The notes beneath the pieces are model-generated. The model was not told where the DNA came from. It was given only the letters and a program-made list of their open reading frames with translations, and ran no database searches. Shown one piece after another: positions 16,779-27,108 of a stretch of DNA of 64,000 nt (the first letter of the stretch is position 1; the number at the start of each line of letters is the position of its first letter). The position numbers were made by a program, and so were the translations under genes. The DNA comes from G965218495 sp965262785 (GTDB taxonomy: Bacteria > Bacteroidota > Rhodothermia > Rhodothermales > Bin80). The DNA is taken from the NCBI GenBank assembly GCA_965262785.1, contig OZ253559.1, positions 3,100,001-3,164,000 on the forward strand, given 5' to 3'.

Positions 16779-17903
16779 CTACCGGAGAAAGGGAAACCCT
16801 TTCTCCGTGAACACGTGATCATAGATTGCCTCGAGCGGCGGCAACGGGCTACTTTCGGCGAACTCGACGGATTCATTTACTTCCTGCTTTACCGAGCGAT
16901 CCACCGCATCCAATTCCGCGTTGGTAGCCAAGTCTTGGCCTAGCACGTATGATTTCAGGCGAAGAATCGGATCCTGGTTCTTTTTGGCCTCAAGCTCTTC
17001 TTTCGAACGATACTTGCCCGGGTCGCTCATAGAATGGCCGCGGTAGCGATACGTGCGGATTTCCACTATTGAGGGCTGGTTTTCGCGCGCCAGCTTGACA
17101 TGATCGTGCATCGCGCGAGTCACGCTGAACACATCCATGCCATCGACTACAGAGCCCGGCATCGCATACGATACGCTCTGCTTGTACAGGTCGGCATCGG
17201 CGGCGGCACGATCCACCGACGTGCCCATGGCGTAGTGGTTGTTTTCTATCACGTAAATAACCGGCAGCTCGTACAGGCCGGCCAAATTCAGCGCCTCATG
17301 GAATGACCCCTGCCATACCGCTCCGTCACCCAGGTAGCAAACGCATACGCCGCCGTCCCCCTTATATTTGTGCGAAAATGCGATCCCGGTAGCCACGGGA
17401 ATGTGGGCGCCCACGATACCATGCCCACCAAAGAGGCGCTTCTCCTTGGAGAAAAAGTGCATGGAGCCGCCCTTGCCTTGGGAGCAGCCGTCAATGCGGC
17501 CAAAAAGCTCCGCCATGCACTCGTTGGCTCCCATGCCCATAGCAAGCGCGATGCCGTGATCACGGTAGGCCGTGATTACCGTATCGTGCCCGATGCGTAA
17601 CGCCTGTACGGACCCGGTGGAGATGGCCTCCTGGCCTATATAGAGATGCAGGAAGCCCGCAATTTTCTGCCTTCCATACATCTGCGCCGACCGCTCCTCG
17701 AAGCGACGCTGCAAAAGCATGCCGCGATACATCCCCAAGACAACGTCTGGGGAGAGACCGAGGTCCGTGTGTGAGTAGCGGTCGCCCTGGTACGAGTTGA
17801 ACGTCACCGTCATGGAGATCTGTTCGGGCGTCCTGGCCTGCTGGCCATTGGATGGCCCCGCTATAGTACCCGCGGACTCGGCGATATTTGTCGTGGTGGC
17901 CAT
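16779..17903 (-). CDS. pdhA: Pyruvate dehydrogenase E1 component, alpha subunit
   Basis: The 374-residue alpha subunit binds thiamine diphosphate. The GDG-x-NN motif is visible as GDGAVWQGSFHEALNLAG (residues 192 onward) with NN at 221-222, and the mobile loop YRYRGHSMSDPGKYRS is intact. About 30 residues before the conserved core are low in complexity (Ala/Thr/Gly/Ser) and could be trimmed by choosing the Met at residue 31. It is the promoter-proximal gene of the pdhA-pdhB-pdhC-phosphoesterase operon. The promoter must lie within the long noncoding stretch upstream of 17903. Confidence 0.96.
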   Translation of the reverse strand: MATTTNIAESAGTIAGPSNGQQARTPEQISMTVTFNSYQGDRYSHTDLGLSPDVVLGMYRGMLLQRRFEERSAQMYGRQKIAGFLHLYIGQEAISTGSVQALRIGHDTVITAYRDHGIALAMGMGANECMAELFGRIDGCSQGKGGSMHFFSKEKRLFGGHGIVGAHIPVATGIAFSHKYKGDGGVCVCYLGDGAVWQGSFHEALNLAGLYELPVIYVIENNHYAMGTSVDRAAADADLYKQSVSYAMPGSVVDGMDVFSVTRAMHDHVKLARENQPSIVEIRTYRYRGHSMSDPGKYRSKEELEAKKNQDPILRLKSYVLGQDLATNAELDAVDRSVKQEVNESVEFAESSPLPPLEAIYDHVFTEKGFPFLR

Positions 17904-19323
17904 AAGCTTTACTCTTGCAAGGTTCCTTCCCTATCTCTTCCGAATAATTGCCAAATTACGACACGTATCCAAATTTGATCCATTGGACCCGCGTGCGACT
18001 CGAAGCGGCGACTGGCTTCAAGGACGCGCATCTTATCGCCGTAGCTGTGCAGGGCTTCGGAGCCATTAGGCCAGGGACTACGGAGTGCATACCCTGTGGC
18101 AGCAGCTCACGCGAAGCCGCGAATCGGGCGCGTAGTGCCCTCCAGCAAACCGGTAGCTAAGCCTCGGCTGCTATCCCCCAATGCAGACACCGGGAGTTAA
18201 CGCGATGGTAGATCAGGTTCAGCTGCTCATTGGCACCTGGTGCCTGAGCGGGCGGCCTCGCTGGCTGCAGATCCTTGGTTGAATCCTGCGGGTTTGCCGC
18301 TGCTATTGTCAGCTGCCGGGTGGTATCATCGTACTCAAGAGCTGTAAGTATGCAGCATCTGGTGCCGCTCCACGCCCTTCATCCAACTTTGGAAGGCCGC
18401 CACTCCTTCGCCATGCGAAACGCAGAGCTTGACCTCGAAGTGTTCAAACGGTCCATCATTGTTACCGCTCATTCCGATCCCGAGTCGCTCGTATGGGTCA
18501 CGCTCAGGTGCGCGAATGTGCGTCGCCACTGGACTTTGAAAGAATGATTTGCTGGCGCGCGTTTGGTTTTCACGAGTCAAAGTACCGATGATGCATCGCA
18601 GAATTCAACCCTGGGCAGTAGTGTACGGCTACTCATGACACCGCAATACGTATGGAATCATCGTTCAGGGACGCAAGCCTTTTTCCACTGATGTTTAGGA
18701 CTGCAAAAACCTGGCGCGACGCGGCTATGACTCCGGCCCAACGGGCGCAAGAAATAATGTCGGCAACGCTGCATGCGTACTGCTCTCGAGCGGCCATACT
18801 CTTGAAGCCGGGATTCTTAGGCGCTGACGCGCCAAGAATCGCTTCAGGTTGAAGGTAACTCTACTGCGATGCCATTCGCCGTAGCGCGTTCGCAGGCAAT
18901 CTGCTCTCCCATTCTTGGGGCTGGCGTAGCGCACAAGCTCCTACCCTTGGCGTCATTGCTCGCGAATGAAGCCGCCTTTCTCACGCGCAGTTTAAATTCC
19001 AGGCCACGCAGCACTTGCACCGCAATGGTCTTCCTGCACTCGCGCGCCAGTGCGCACAATGCTCCGACTCGCACCACGCATATGCATGGTTGGTCGTGCA
19101 ACTTGTCAGCTCCAAGCTTCGCTGCCTTGGCGCAACCCGGATAAAAATGGCCGGATAATTGTTCTATTGTGGTTTGCGGCACCGCATCCTAGCTTCCTTC
19201 GGCATGGCACGCCGTCAGCAGCGGCGCCCTAGGCTCACTACACGGGATGAGCACAACTAACAGCGCCTTAGTCTTGCCTTTTAGCGGCGGCGTGACAGCA
19301 CACTACTACCCATACATGATTTG
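17904..19323. other. Long noncoding stretch between pdhA and icd (1.4 kb)
   Basis: No frame here gives a recognisable protein on either strand, and I see no tRNA or known RNA. It must hold the promoters of pdhA (minus strand) and icd (plus strand). The one clear structure is the hairpin at 18801-18848. Confidence 0.6.
18801..18848. other. Strong 48-base hairpin in noncoding DNA
   Basis: CTTGAAGC (18801-18808) pairs with GCTTCAGG (18841-18848) with one G-T mispair. GATTCTT (18812-18818) pairs with AAGAATC (18834-18840), and GGCGC (18820-18824) with GCGCC (18829-18833) around a TGAC tetraloop. The only interruptions are a 3-base bulge and a 1-base bulge on the left arm. No T-run follows on either strand, so it is not a simple intrinsic terminator. 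It may be part of a structured RNA or a protein-binding inverted repeat. Confidence 0.6.
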
Positions 19324-20574
19324 ATGTCCACAGACAAGAAGCCTTCGCCTTCCGAGGGCACACGCATCACAGCCGACGCGCAGGGCGCGCTCACCGTTCC
19401 GGATAATCCAATAATACCGTACATAGAGGGCGATGGAATCGGCCCCGACATCTGGCGCGCCGCCCAAATGGTCTTTGACCACGCCGTAGCGCACGCCTAC
19501 GGCACCAGCCGCAAAATCGCCTGGCTTGAAGTCTATGCAGGGGACAAAGCCCACCGCCTATTTGGGGAGTGGCTACCCGAAGGCACGCTCCAGGCAATCC
19601 GCAAGTATCGCGTTGCCATCAAGGGGCCACTCACTACGCCCGTTGGCGGGGGCATACGCAGCCTCAATGTCGCGCTGCGGCAGAAGCTAGACCTCTATGC
19701 CTGCGTGCGACCTACGCGCTATTTTCGTGGCGTGCCCTCGCCGGTGCGGCAGCCGGAGCACGTTGACATGATAATTTTCCGTGAGAATTCAGAGGATATC
19801 TATGCAGGCATAGAGTTTCAGGACGGCGAGCCTGACACGGCGCATTTCAAGGCACTGCTCGCAGAGGCGTTTCCTGAGCGTTTCGGTAAGATCCGGTTTC
19901 CGGATTCATCTGGAATCGGCCTGAAACCTGTTTCGCGGCAAGGTACTGCACGCATCGTCCGAGCGGCAATCAAGCACGCTGTAAGTATGGGCAAGCCCAG
20001 CGTGACACTCGTTCACAAGGGCAACATTATGAAGTTTACCGAGGGCAGCTTCCGCGACTGGGGCTACCAGGTGGCTTATGACGAGTTTGGAGCCAGGCCT
20101 CTAGACGGCGGTCCGTGGCATACGATTGAAGACTCGGGGGTCATTATCAAGGACGTAATCGCAGATGCGTTTCTGCAGCAAATCCTGACCAGACCCAAGG
20201 AATACAGCGTCATCGCGACGATGAACCTCAATGGGGACTACATCTCGGACGCACTGGCAGCGCAAGTCGGTGGCATAGGTATAGCGCCAGGCGCCAACAT
20301 CAACTACGATACCGGGCTCTCCCTCTTCGAGGCTACGCACGGCACTGCGCCCAAGTATGCCAATCTGGACAAAGTAAATCCGAGTTCACTGATCCTCTCT
20401 GGCGAGATGATGCTCCGTCACCTCGGATGGGACAAAGCCGCAGACGCTATCATCCGAGCAGTTGAGGTTACCATAGGTGAGAAGCGCGTCACTTACGACT
20501 TTCACCGTTTGATGGAAGACGCCACGCTGCTGAAGTGCAGCGAATTTGCGCAAGCCCTCTGCGCAAACATGTAG
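19324..20574 (+). CDS. icd: Isocitrate dehydrogenase (NADP-dependent type)
   Basis: Icd oxidatively decarboxylates isocitrate to 2-oxoglutarate in the TCA cycle. The 416-residue length equals that of the E. coli enzyme. Visible motifs are IIPYIEGDGIGPDIW, the substrate serine region GGGIRSLNVALRQ with downstream arginines in ACVRPTRYF, IIFRENSEDIYAG, the metal-site region MNLNGDYISDALAAQVGG, and LFEATHGTAPKYA. I chose the ATG at 19324; a TTG codon directly before it is in frame. The gene stands alone, with long spacers on both sides. Confidence 0.96.
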   Translation: MSTDKKPSPSEGTRITADAQGALTVPDNPIIPYIEGDGIGPDIWRAAQMVFDHAVAHAYGTSRKIAWLEVYAGDKAHRLFGEWLPEGTLQAIRKYRVAIKGPLTTPVGGGIRSLNVALRQKLDLYACVRPTRYFRGVPSPVRQPEHVDMIIFRENSEDIYAGIEFQDGEPDTAHFKALLAEAFPERFGKIRFPDSSGIGLKPVSRQGTARIVRAAIKHAVSMGKPSVTLVHKGNIMKFTEGSFRDWGYQVAYDEFGARPLDGGPWHTIEDSGVIIKDVIADAFLQQILTRPKEYSVIATMNLNGDYISDALAAQVGGIGIAPGANINYDTGLSLFEATHGTAPKYANLDKVNPSSLILSGEMMLRHLGWDKAADAIIRAVEVTIGEKRVTYDFHRLMEDATLLKCSEFAQALCANM

Positions 20575-21080
20575 CGCGCGAGACCTCGCCAGATAAACCC
20601 TTTTTTAGGAGCGACTACACTCCGAGAGTCACAAAGACCGGGGTTCGGATCGAGGTAGGAACCTGGGTATTCCCTGGCCGCTGGCGCGACTGCACTGGGC
20701 CGCAGAATCACAGTGGCGGCCTAAACAAGCGTCCACGCTGCCACTCCGCAAGCTCCTCTGTTCTGGCGTTTCCAGTCGCGACGCTCACAGCGTAACGGTA
20801 GATTCGCCGTCACCAGCAATGTTGCTGGAGCCACTACACCTGATAAGCAATTGTACCACCGTGAGGCTGCTCGCATCTGCATGGCGTAACAAATAACGAT
20901 CCCGTGAGCCGATGCAGTCGCGCTTGTGCAGATTTACTGGTACTAGCCATGGTGTGGGCAAGCACAAGAAGGCTACTGGCTCCTGAATTGAAATCAATGC
21001 GTTATCTACACAGTAGACCGAGGCGACACCGTGCCGTTAGCGACCGCTGCTCCAAATCGCCGGGCGCCACGCCAGGTGCG
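20575..21080. other. Noncoding stretch after icd
   Basis: About 500 bases between the convergent ends of icd and the BNR-repeat gene. I see no gene-like frame, no tRNA and no clear terminator apart from a TTTTTT run at about 20600-20606 without a strong hairpin. Confidence 0.55.
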
Positions 21081-23654
21081 TCATCGCTGGTGCACCAACG
21101 TCTGCGTGTAGATCTCGGTCTCGGATCCAGTCGTCACTGTGAGTCGCGCAAAGTATGTGCCCGATGCAATCCCTTCCGGAATCCATACTGCGCTGCGAGG
21201 GCCTGGCGGTACGGTGCGATCCAGGAGCGTGGCCACCAAACGGCCAAGGCCGTCAAAGACTTCCAGCCTTACCGTAGCACCTTCTGGAGTTGAATAAGGC
21301 AGGTGCACTTCGGCACCAAACGGGTTGGGATAGGGCTCCTTTAGACGGGGTTCAGCCAAGGAGGGTGTTTGGTCGTTGATCTCCGTGATTACATCCTTCA
21401 GATCCAACTTGTACATCGAGCGCCCGTGCGTGCCAGCAACCAAGAAATGGTCATTGCCATCGTGAAAAATCTTCATGTCGTACACCGACACGCTGGGGAT
21501 GCCATCTGCCAACACCTCCCAGCTGCCACCATAGTCAGCGCTCGCAAAGGCGCCGATATCGGTACCCACAAACAGGTACTTCGAGTCTACTGGGTCCACT
21601 GCGAATGCGTTCACCGGTGCATCGGGCAAGTTGGAAGATATGTCCTCCCACGTAACACCCATATCGCGTGTCTGGAATACGTGTGGCTGGTCGTCTCGCC
21701 ATTTCAGACCGGAATACGTCACGTACGCCACGCTGGCATCGAATGGATCCACCACGACTCGCGTGACCCACCGTATCGGCAGCGTGTCCGAGATGCGCGT
21801 CCATGACGACGCATAGTCGGATGTGACCCAGACGTTTCCATCGTCCGTGCCAACGTACATGACGGTCGAGTCCGAGGGCGCTAGCCCAATGGCGGAAATC
21901 GTGCCAAGCAGCGCATATCCTCCGCGCACGAGGCTCGGACTCGTCGGTTCCCACCACTGCGCGCCGTCCACCGTTCGGTAAAGGCGGGAGGTGCCATAGT
22001 ACATCACCTCCGGGTTCTGTGGGGACATGGCAACAGGGGTGGACCAGTTTGTTTTTTCTTCAGTAAGGATGCCGTTCGTAGCGGTGAAGCGCTGTCCAGA
22101 GGAAAGGGATATCCTAACAAGATTCCCAAATTGGGACTCTGCATACACGCGATCTGGCTGATTCGGATGCACGATGACGTAAAATCCGTCGCCTCCCAGG
22201 ATGCGCGTCCAGTCGTGTGGACCGCTACTGCGCAGCGTGCCGTTGTCCTGAGTGCCTCCGTAAAATCGGTTCGGGTCAGAGGGGTCTAGTCCTATTTCGT
22301 AGAACTGCGTGTTGGGCAGCCTCGCCACGCGCGTAAAGGTGTTCTGATCCTGGCTGTACGACCAGGTGTCAATCCCGCCGTCATGGCCTATCAGCGCGGT
22401 ATCTTGACTCGCAGGCTTGAATGCGAATGCATGGTAGTCCACATGCGAAAGAACCTGGACGTCCCATGTTTCGCCGCCGTTGCGCGTGGTATGTAGGCCG
22501 ATGTCTCCAATGAAGGCAATGCCGCAGTCATGCGGCGCAAATTTCACCTGGCCAAAATACCACGTGAATGGGCCCGCAGTAATGCCGCCTTGCGTCTCGG
22601 ACCACGTCGTGCCTCCATCAACCGACTTGTAGATGCCCATGTGCGTTGCAGAGTAATTGTATAGCGCAAGCATTACGTCCGGGTTGCTTGGGCAAAGCGC
22701 AAGTCCTATCCGCCCAACATTGTCCTGCTGCGGCAGCCCGGTTTCCGCGCCTAGGCGCTCCCAGGTGTCGCCGCCATCAGCAGACGTATACACGCCGCTT
22801 GAGGGCCCGCTAAGGCGCGCGGCAGTGACCCGTCGCGCACGCTCCCATGCCGCGGCGAAGAGAATCTCGGGGTCGTCCGGGCGCATCACGAGATCAATGA
22901 TGCCAGTCGAGTCATTCACGAACAACGACTGCTCCCACGATAGTCCGGCATCGACGCTGCGGTAGACCCCGCGATGCGGTCCGGGCGCAAAATAGGAGCC
23001 GATGGCGGCCACGTACACGCGATTCGGGCTGTTGGGGTCAACCAGGACGCGGGCCGTGTTGGCGGTGAGCAACAAGCCCGAATAGTCCCATGTGCCGCCC
23101 CCATCAATGGATTTGTAGACGCCCGCACCCGCGAAATTATTGTGTCCGCCGTTTCCTTCGCCTGTGGCAACATAGATGATGTCCGTATCGGTGGGATCTA
23201 TTCCGATGTCCCCAATACTCTGAGATGGCAAAGCGTCAAAGATCGGCATCCAGGTGCTACCACCATCTGTCGACTTGAATACGCCCCCGGTTGCAGACCC
23301 TGCGTAGACATTCTCGGGACGCTTAATGTCGAATTCGATATCCGAGATTCGTCCCGGAACATTGGTGGGACCTAGCAGCTCCCAAGTCCCAAAGGAAGAA
23401 ACCTTGGCCGGCGTCCGCATCGCCTCTAGGGCATCGTAGGCGTCCCGGTAGGCATAAGGATCCGCCTCAAAGTAGGGAAACGTTCGCTTTACCCACTCAT
23501 ACTCGCTTGGCTTTCGCGTGTACTCCGTCGGCACAGGGTCGCCATCTGTCAGCAGCAGTAAGCCGACACCGATAGCAATCCCAAGAACAAGTAAAGTGCG
23601 GTGATTTGGTTCGATCACGCCGCTTGACAGGATTGTTTTCGTGGACCCAACCAA
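21081..23654 (-). CDS. Secreted BNR/Asp-box repeat beta-propeller protein with T9SS sorting domain
   Basis: An 857-residue protein with an N-terminal membrane-spanning signal (TLLVLGIAIGVGLLLLTDGD, residues about 19-38). It carries at least eight Asp-box repeats of the form S-x-D-G-G-x-T-W (for example FKSTDGGSTW, YKSIDGGGTW, YTSADGGDTW, TRNGGETW), the blade-turn motif of sortilin/sialidase-type propellers. The C terminus (about residue 770 on) has EPYPNPFGAEVHLPYS and LEVFDGLGRLVATL, the type A sorting domain recognised by the type IX secretion system. It is thus probably a surface or secreted protein. The enzymatic residues of sialidases are not evident, so a binding role is as likely as hydrolysis. 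Confidence 0.88.
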   Translation of the reverse strand: MVGSTKTILSSGVIEPNHRTLLVLGIAIGVGLLLLTDGDPVPTEYTRKPSEYEWVKRTFPYFEADPYAYRDAYDALEAMRTPAKVSSFGTWELLGPTNVPGRISDIEFDIKRPENVYAGSATGGVFKSTDGGSTWMPIFDALPSQSIGDIGIDPTDTDIIYVATGEGNGGHNNFAGAGVYKSIDGGGTWDYSGLLLTANTARVLVDPNSPNRVYVAAIGSYFAPGPHRGVYRSVDAGLSWEQSLFVNDSTGIIDLVMRPDDPEILFAAAWERARRVTAARLSGPSSGVYTSADGGDTWERLGAETGLPQQDNVGRIGLALCPSNPDVMLALYNYSATHMGIYKSVDGGTTWSETQGGITAGPFTWYFGQVKFAPHDCGIAFIGDIGLHTTRNGGETWDVQVLSHVDYHAFAFKPASQDTALIGHDGGIDTWSYSQDQNTFTRVARLPNTQFYEIGLDPSDPNRFYGGTQDNGTLRSSGPHDWTRILGGDGFYVIVHPNQPDRVYAESQFGNLVRISLSSGQRFTATNGILTEEKTNWSTPVAMSPQNPEVMYYGTSRLYRTVDGAQWWEPTSPSLVRGGYALLGTISAIGLAPSDSTVMYVGTDDGNVWVTSDYASSWTRISDTLPIRWVTRVVVDPFDASVAYVTYSGLKWRDDQPHVFQTRDMGVTWEDISSNLPDAPVNAFAVDPVDSKYLFVGTDIGAFASADYGGSWEVLADGIPSVSVYDMKIFHDGNDHFLVAGTHGRSMYKLDLKDVITEINDQTPSLAEPRLKEPYPNPFGAEVHLPYSTPEGATVRLEVFDGLGRLVATLLDRTVPPGPRSAVWIPEGIASGTYFARLTVTTGSETEIYTQTLVHQR

Positions 23655-24739
23655 GACCTATTTCAGATGGGTATTTGCGAAGTTACCCAATCTTCGCATG
23701 GGCGTTCCTATACACCAGATTGCTTTGCAACGAGTCTGCGCCGCACAAATACCTCATAACAATGGCAGGAAGGAACGCATCTTGAGACAGTAACCTGCAC
23801 TAGACAGGTACCTGCTAGGGAGCCGTTAGAGGCCTTAGTCCACGGATAGATGCAGTCGATTTTGCGATGCACCCAGGCTGACCACCGACTCCAATCGACG
23901 GGGAGGCACTCGAAGCGCAAACGATAAGCACTTCGGCGAGCCCAATTGCAGAATATACTGCCGGCATAGTTGTAGCCTGACCGAAGGTCTCCGTGCACGG
24001 GGTGGCTGTGCCAGGAATCTGCAGCGTACAGGCAGAGCTAGAGGGAAAGAGGAGCCTGGAGATCATTTGAAGGACGCCTATGCGGTCAAGTGAAGCCGGT
24101 CGCGCCCTTTGCCTGGGTTTGTAGCGTGCCTTTGGCCCGCTTGCTGCGCTGCAAAAACAGCCGCGCCGCCTCCATCACCGCCAGCCCCGCAAAGCGCGGA
24201 TTCGGGCTTGGCACGGTGCCAATAGCGCTATGTGTATTGCCCTGCGTGCTGCAACGAAACGGCATGGTATTGCACTTGATGGTTTCCACGCTCCTGCAGC
24301 GCGGGCGCTTGCACCTGTCCGGCCATGTAACCGCCTCAGACCAGCACGAGGTCACCGCCTCGTCTGGAATCAATTCGTCCAACCACTCCTTGCTGATTGC
24401 CTTGCGATTGCAACGTCCCGGTCCCTGTTTTGGCTTTTTTACTCCTACGAGAATCCGGCGGAATGACTGCACATAGATTTATGATTGCCATACAGAAAGG
24501 CGTTGCAATTTTGGATCTTCCAGTTTCAAGCGCTGTCCACAACCCTGACCGGGGAGGTCAGAGCATAGGAACCACGCAGGTCTTCGGGACAGGATGCGCC
24601 GCCTGGGTGTGTCTTGAATTGATTTCTGCAATGGAGCGCTCGGGTCCTAGCTGGCTCGCCTGCTCACTCCCCCACTGCAGTGAACAGCAGAAACCGCCGC
24701 TCCAGATCAGTGATCCTCTGCGACTACTGCTGTGAGGCC
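23655..24739. other. Noncoding stretch holding an IS1595-like relic
   Basis: About 1.1 kb with no intact gene. The part 24086-24472 (minus strand) resembles the N-terminal part of an IS1595 transposase; I see nothing recognisable in the remainder. Confidence 0.5.
24086..24472 (-). pseudogene. Relic of an IS1595 family transposase (N-terminal part)
   Basis: The minus-strand frame reads GPGRCNRKAIS, then LDELIPDEA, then WPDRCKRPRCRS and TMPFRCSTQGNTHSAIGTV. In the same order, intact IS1595-family proteins have GPGK-x2-RKGIS, a PDE block, W-x-C-P-x-C-G-S zinc-ribbon cysteines, and TMPYRC-x2-C-x3-FS-x3-GTV. One of the second pair of cysteines is lost, and after GTV the resemblance ends; there is no DDE catalytic part downstream. 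I judge it a decayed fragment, by memory of the family pattern and not by a search. It could also be chance similarity. Confidence 0.45.
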
Positions 24740-25519
24740 TCAGCTTCCTGCGCCTCCAGCGTCGGCAACAGTGTATCCCTTTACCCATCCGAATTCCGGG
24801 TTAATCTCGAGTGCCCGCTCAAATGATGCCCGGGCCGCTTTCAGGTCGCCCTGGTCCAAATAAGCAATGCCCAGTCGCGCATATGTTTCGTCATGCCCCC
24901 ATGACGGCAATAACGGGTCTGTCACCACTTCCTCGGCAAATAGGCCGGCCGTCCTTTGCAAATCGTCCACTGCGCGCTCCTTGTTGCCTCCTACAATTCG
25001 CGGGAGGTTATAGTCCGTAATAGCTTTCATGAGCACGACTCGAGGATTGTTGGGCTCGAGCTCCCGCGCCCTGGACATTGCACGGCTGAATTTGGGACCA
25101 AGTGAAACGGCTTGGAGGGGCCTCACCGTCATTTTTTGGCCATAAACGCCCGCCAGCATCACCCATCCGCCTGCAAACCCTTCATCCTGATCCAGCGCGG
25201 TTTTAAGCTGATCAATCGCATAGTTAATGTGCTCCACAATTGTGCGTTTGCGGACCAATTCCTCCTTTTCCAGGAGCCTGTTGGCCAGCGAGCTTGCTGC
25301 GGACGCAGCGTAGTATCGGGCGAATTTGGACAAGCTGTCGGTGCCTAAAGCTTGCTCAAAGAGCGGGGGGGCTTCCAGGAGCTTGTCCTTGTCGTCATGG
25401 TTACTTCCGTCGGTCAACAGCTCCTTGCCCTCGAGCAGCAGCTCCCTGGACGGTTGCGCCTGCACAGACGCGCATATCACAAAGAGTGCAGCAACAGCAA
25501 GAGTTTGCAACCTGTACAT
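24740..25519 (-). CDS. Exported TPR-repeat protein of unknown function
   Basis: A 259-residue protein with a signal peptide (LQTLAVAALFVICASVQAQ, cleaved after residue 21). It has helical repeats of the tetratricopeptide type: a clear one at the C-terminal end, YARLGIAYLDQGDLKAARASFERALEINPEFG, and weaker ones around residues 50-90 and 140-170. Such exported TPR proteins of Bacteroidota-like bacteria usually bind other envelope proteins; nothing specific is seen here. It stands alone between two noncoding stretches. Confidence 0.82.
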   Translation of the reverse strand: MYRLQTLAVAALFVICASVQAQPSRELLLEGKELLTDGSNHDDKDKLLEAPPLFEQALGTDSLSKFARYYAASAASSLANRLLEKEELVRKRTIVEHINYAIDQLKTALDQDEGFAGGWVMLAGVYGQKMTVRPLQAVSLGPKFSRAMSRARELEPNNPRVVLMKAITDYNLPRIVGGNKERAVDDLQRTAGLFAEEVVTDPLLPSWGHDETYARLGIAYLDQGDLKAARASFERALEINPEFGWVKGYTVADAGGAGS

Positions 25520-26136
25520 GCTTCATCAGAATAAAACGTTAAATGTCTTACGCGCATGTCTTGGACCCGTTGCAGGAGTCAGTAGGCTCGGTGCCCAGCC
25601 CCATCAGCCCGAATACGGCCATGCACCAGCCCTCATCAAATCGGCCAATGGCGCAAGCCAGCCTCGCCACGTCGCTGGCCAATCCGGCGAGGCATACCTG
25701 GCAGGAGCAGACTCCTTCAACTCAGCCTCGGGTCGCTTTCCATCCATCCTATCGAAGACCATTTTCATGGTTGCGGAAAGCGGCACAGCCTGTTTCAATT
25801 CGGCATCGCCCCAAACCCGACCCGAAGGGCAAGCAACGTGGGCGGTACTGCGGCTTCTATTCAGACTGAGTGCCTTGAGTCACGGCTGCAGCGCGGTTCC
25901 CATTCCAGCTTGCACCAGTCACGAAAGGTGGGAAACACAATATCGGGTCCACCAGCAATTCGATTTAGGAGTGATGGATCATAGTAGCTCTAGCCACATT
26001 GCCAAGGTTGAAGGGCACATTTACACTTAGGGAGGGCGGTCCGCGTTGGGGGCCGGCTGGCCCCGGCGCGAGTTGTCTCCTGAAGACGTCCGCCAAGAAA
26101 CGACGAATCAACGACACATGCTGTTTCGCGATCTGC
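25520..26136. other. Noncoding stretch between TPR and cobalamin-binding-type genes
   Basis: About 620 bases. Open frames occur on both strands but none resembles a protein I know, and they overlap each other on opposite strands. No RNA gene is recognised. Confidence 0.5.
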
Positions 26137-27108
26137 TCAGCCCCATGATTGTGGCTTTTCCTGATTCGCGGTTCCGCTCGGACCGGGACCTCGCCAGCCC
26201 TGCCATCCCCTCCCCTGGTGACCAAAATCAAAGGTATCGGGATGCAAGCACTCGGCAAGGATTTCCGCTGACTCAACCAAACGGGGCCCAGGGCGATTGA
26301 AATATTGATTGCCATCGGCGATGAACACGCGCCCCTTCTGGACGGCTGACAGTCGTGTCCATGATGGGTGGGTAGCAAGTGGTGTCATTTCAAGACAAGC
26401 GCGTTCGATGTCAAACCCGCATGGCATGACGACGATCACATCCGGATCTGCCGAAACGAGCTGATCGAGCGAGCGATAGCCTGAATGCCTCCCTGCCTCG
26501 CCCAATAAGTCGAGGCCTCCAGCCCGGTCCACCAGTTCAGGCACCCAGTTGCCCGCTACCATTAGCGGATCGATCCATTCAATGCACGCTATTGAGGGCC
26601 GCGCGGCCAAGGCTTTTGAGCGAGCATGCAACAGCTCGAGCCGATGCTTAAGGTGGGACACAAGTACATCTCCGCCTGCAGGATCACCAAGGGCTGAAGC
26701 TACCATCCGAATATCCGCCCACACGTCCCCAAGCGACAGGGGCTCGAGGGACACAATCGCAGGCGGCGACTTAACCAGTTCGCAAACAGCTGCCTCTACG
26801 TCTTTCAGGCTCACAGCACAAGCCTCGCATTGAGTCTGCGTGACAATCACGCTGGGAGCAAGGCGGTCAAGCACTTCGGAATCCACCTGGTACACAGACA
26901 GCCCTTCACCGACGATTGCTCGGACCTGTCCATCAATGGCCGCACTAGAGGCTTCGACGGAAACTTTTGACGTTGAACACGTCGGTAACCGGGAAACCGA
27001 AGGCGGGTAGTCACACTCGTGTGACCGGCCGACGAGCTGTGACTCGAATCCCAGTGCGCAAACGATTTCCGTTGCGCTGGCAATAAGTGACACTATACGA
27101 TGATTCAT
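26137..27108 (-). CDS. Cobalamin-binding-type periplasmic-binding-fold protein (BtuF-like)
   Basis: A 323-residue member of the group annotated as cobalamin-binding or Fe3+/cobalamin ABC substrate-binding proteins. It begins directly with RIVSLIASATEIVCALGFESQLVGRSHECDYP, the conserved first lobe, and continues with TQTQCEACAVS, EWIDPLMVAGNWVPELVDRAGG and VFIADGNQYFNRPGPRLVES in the second lobe. There is no signal peptide or lipobox, as is common in this subfamily, so location and true ligand are uncertain. The last 30 residues (rich in G, W, Q, P) extend past the usual end. No btuC/btuD transporter genes are near, and I see no cobalamin riboswitch upstream. Confidence 0.85.
   Translation of the reverse strand: MNHRIVSLIASATEIVCALGFESQLVGRSHECDYPPSVSRLPTCSTSKVSVEASSAAIDGQVRAIVGEGLSVYQVDSEVLDRLAPSVIVTQTQCEACAVSLKDVEAAVCELVKSPPAIVSLEPLSLGDVWADIRMVASALGDPAGGDVLVSHLKHRLELLHARSKALAARPSIACIEWIDPLMVAGNWVPELVDRAGGLDLLGEAGRHSGYRSLDQLVSADPDVIVVMPCGFDIERACLEMTPLATHPSWTRLSAVQKGRVFIADGNQYFNRPGPRLVESAEILAECLHPDTFDFGHQGRGWQGWRGPGPSGTANQEKPQSWG

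Noticed and set aside
25326..26030. A 234-codon plus-strand frame over the start of the TPR gene and the following spacer
   Set aside because: It overlaps the TPR gene antisense for its first part and shows no recognisable domain; composition is not protein-like.
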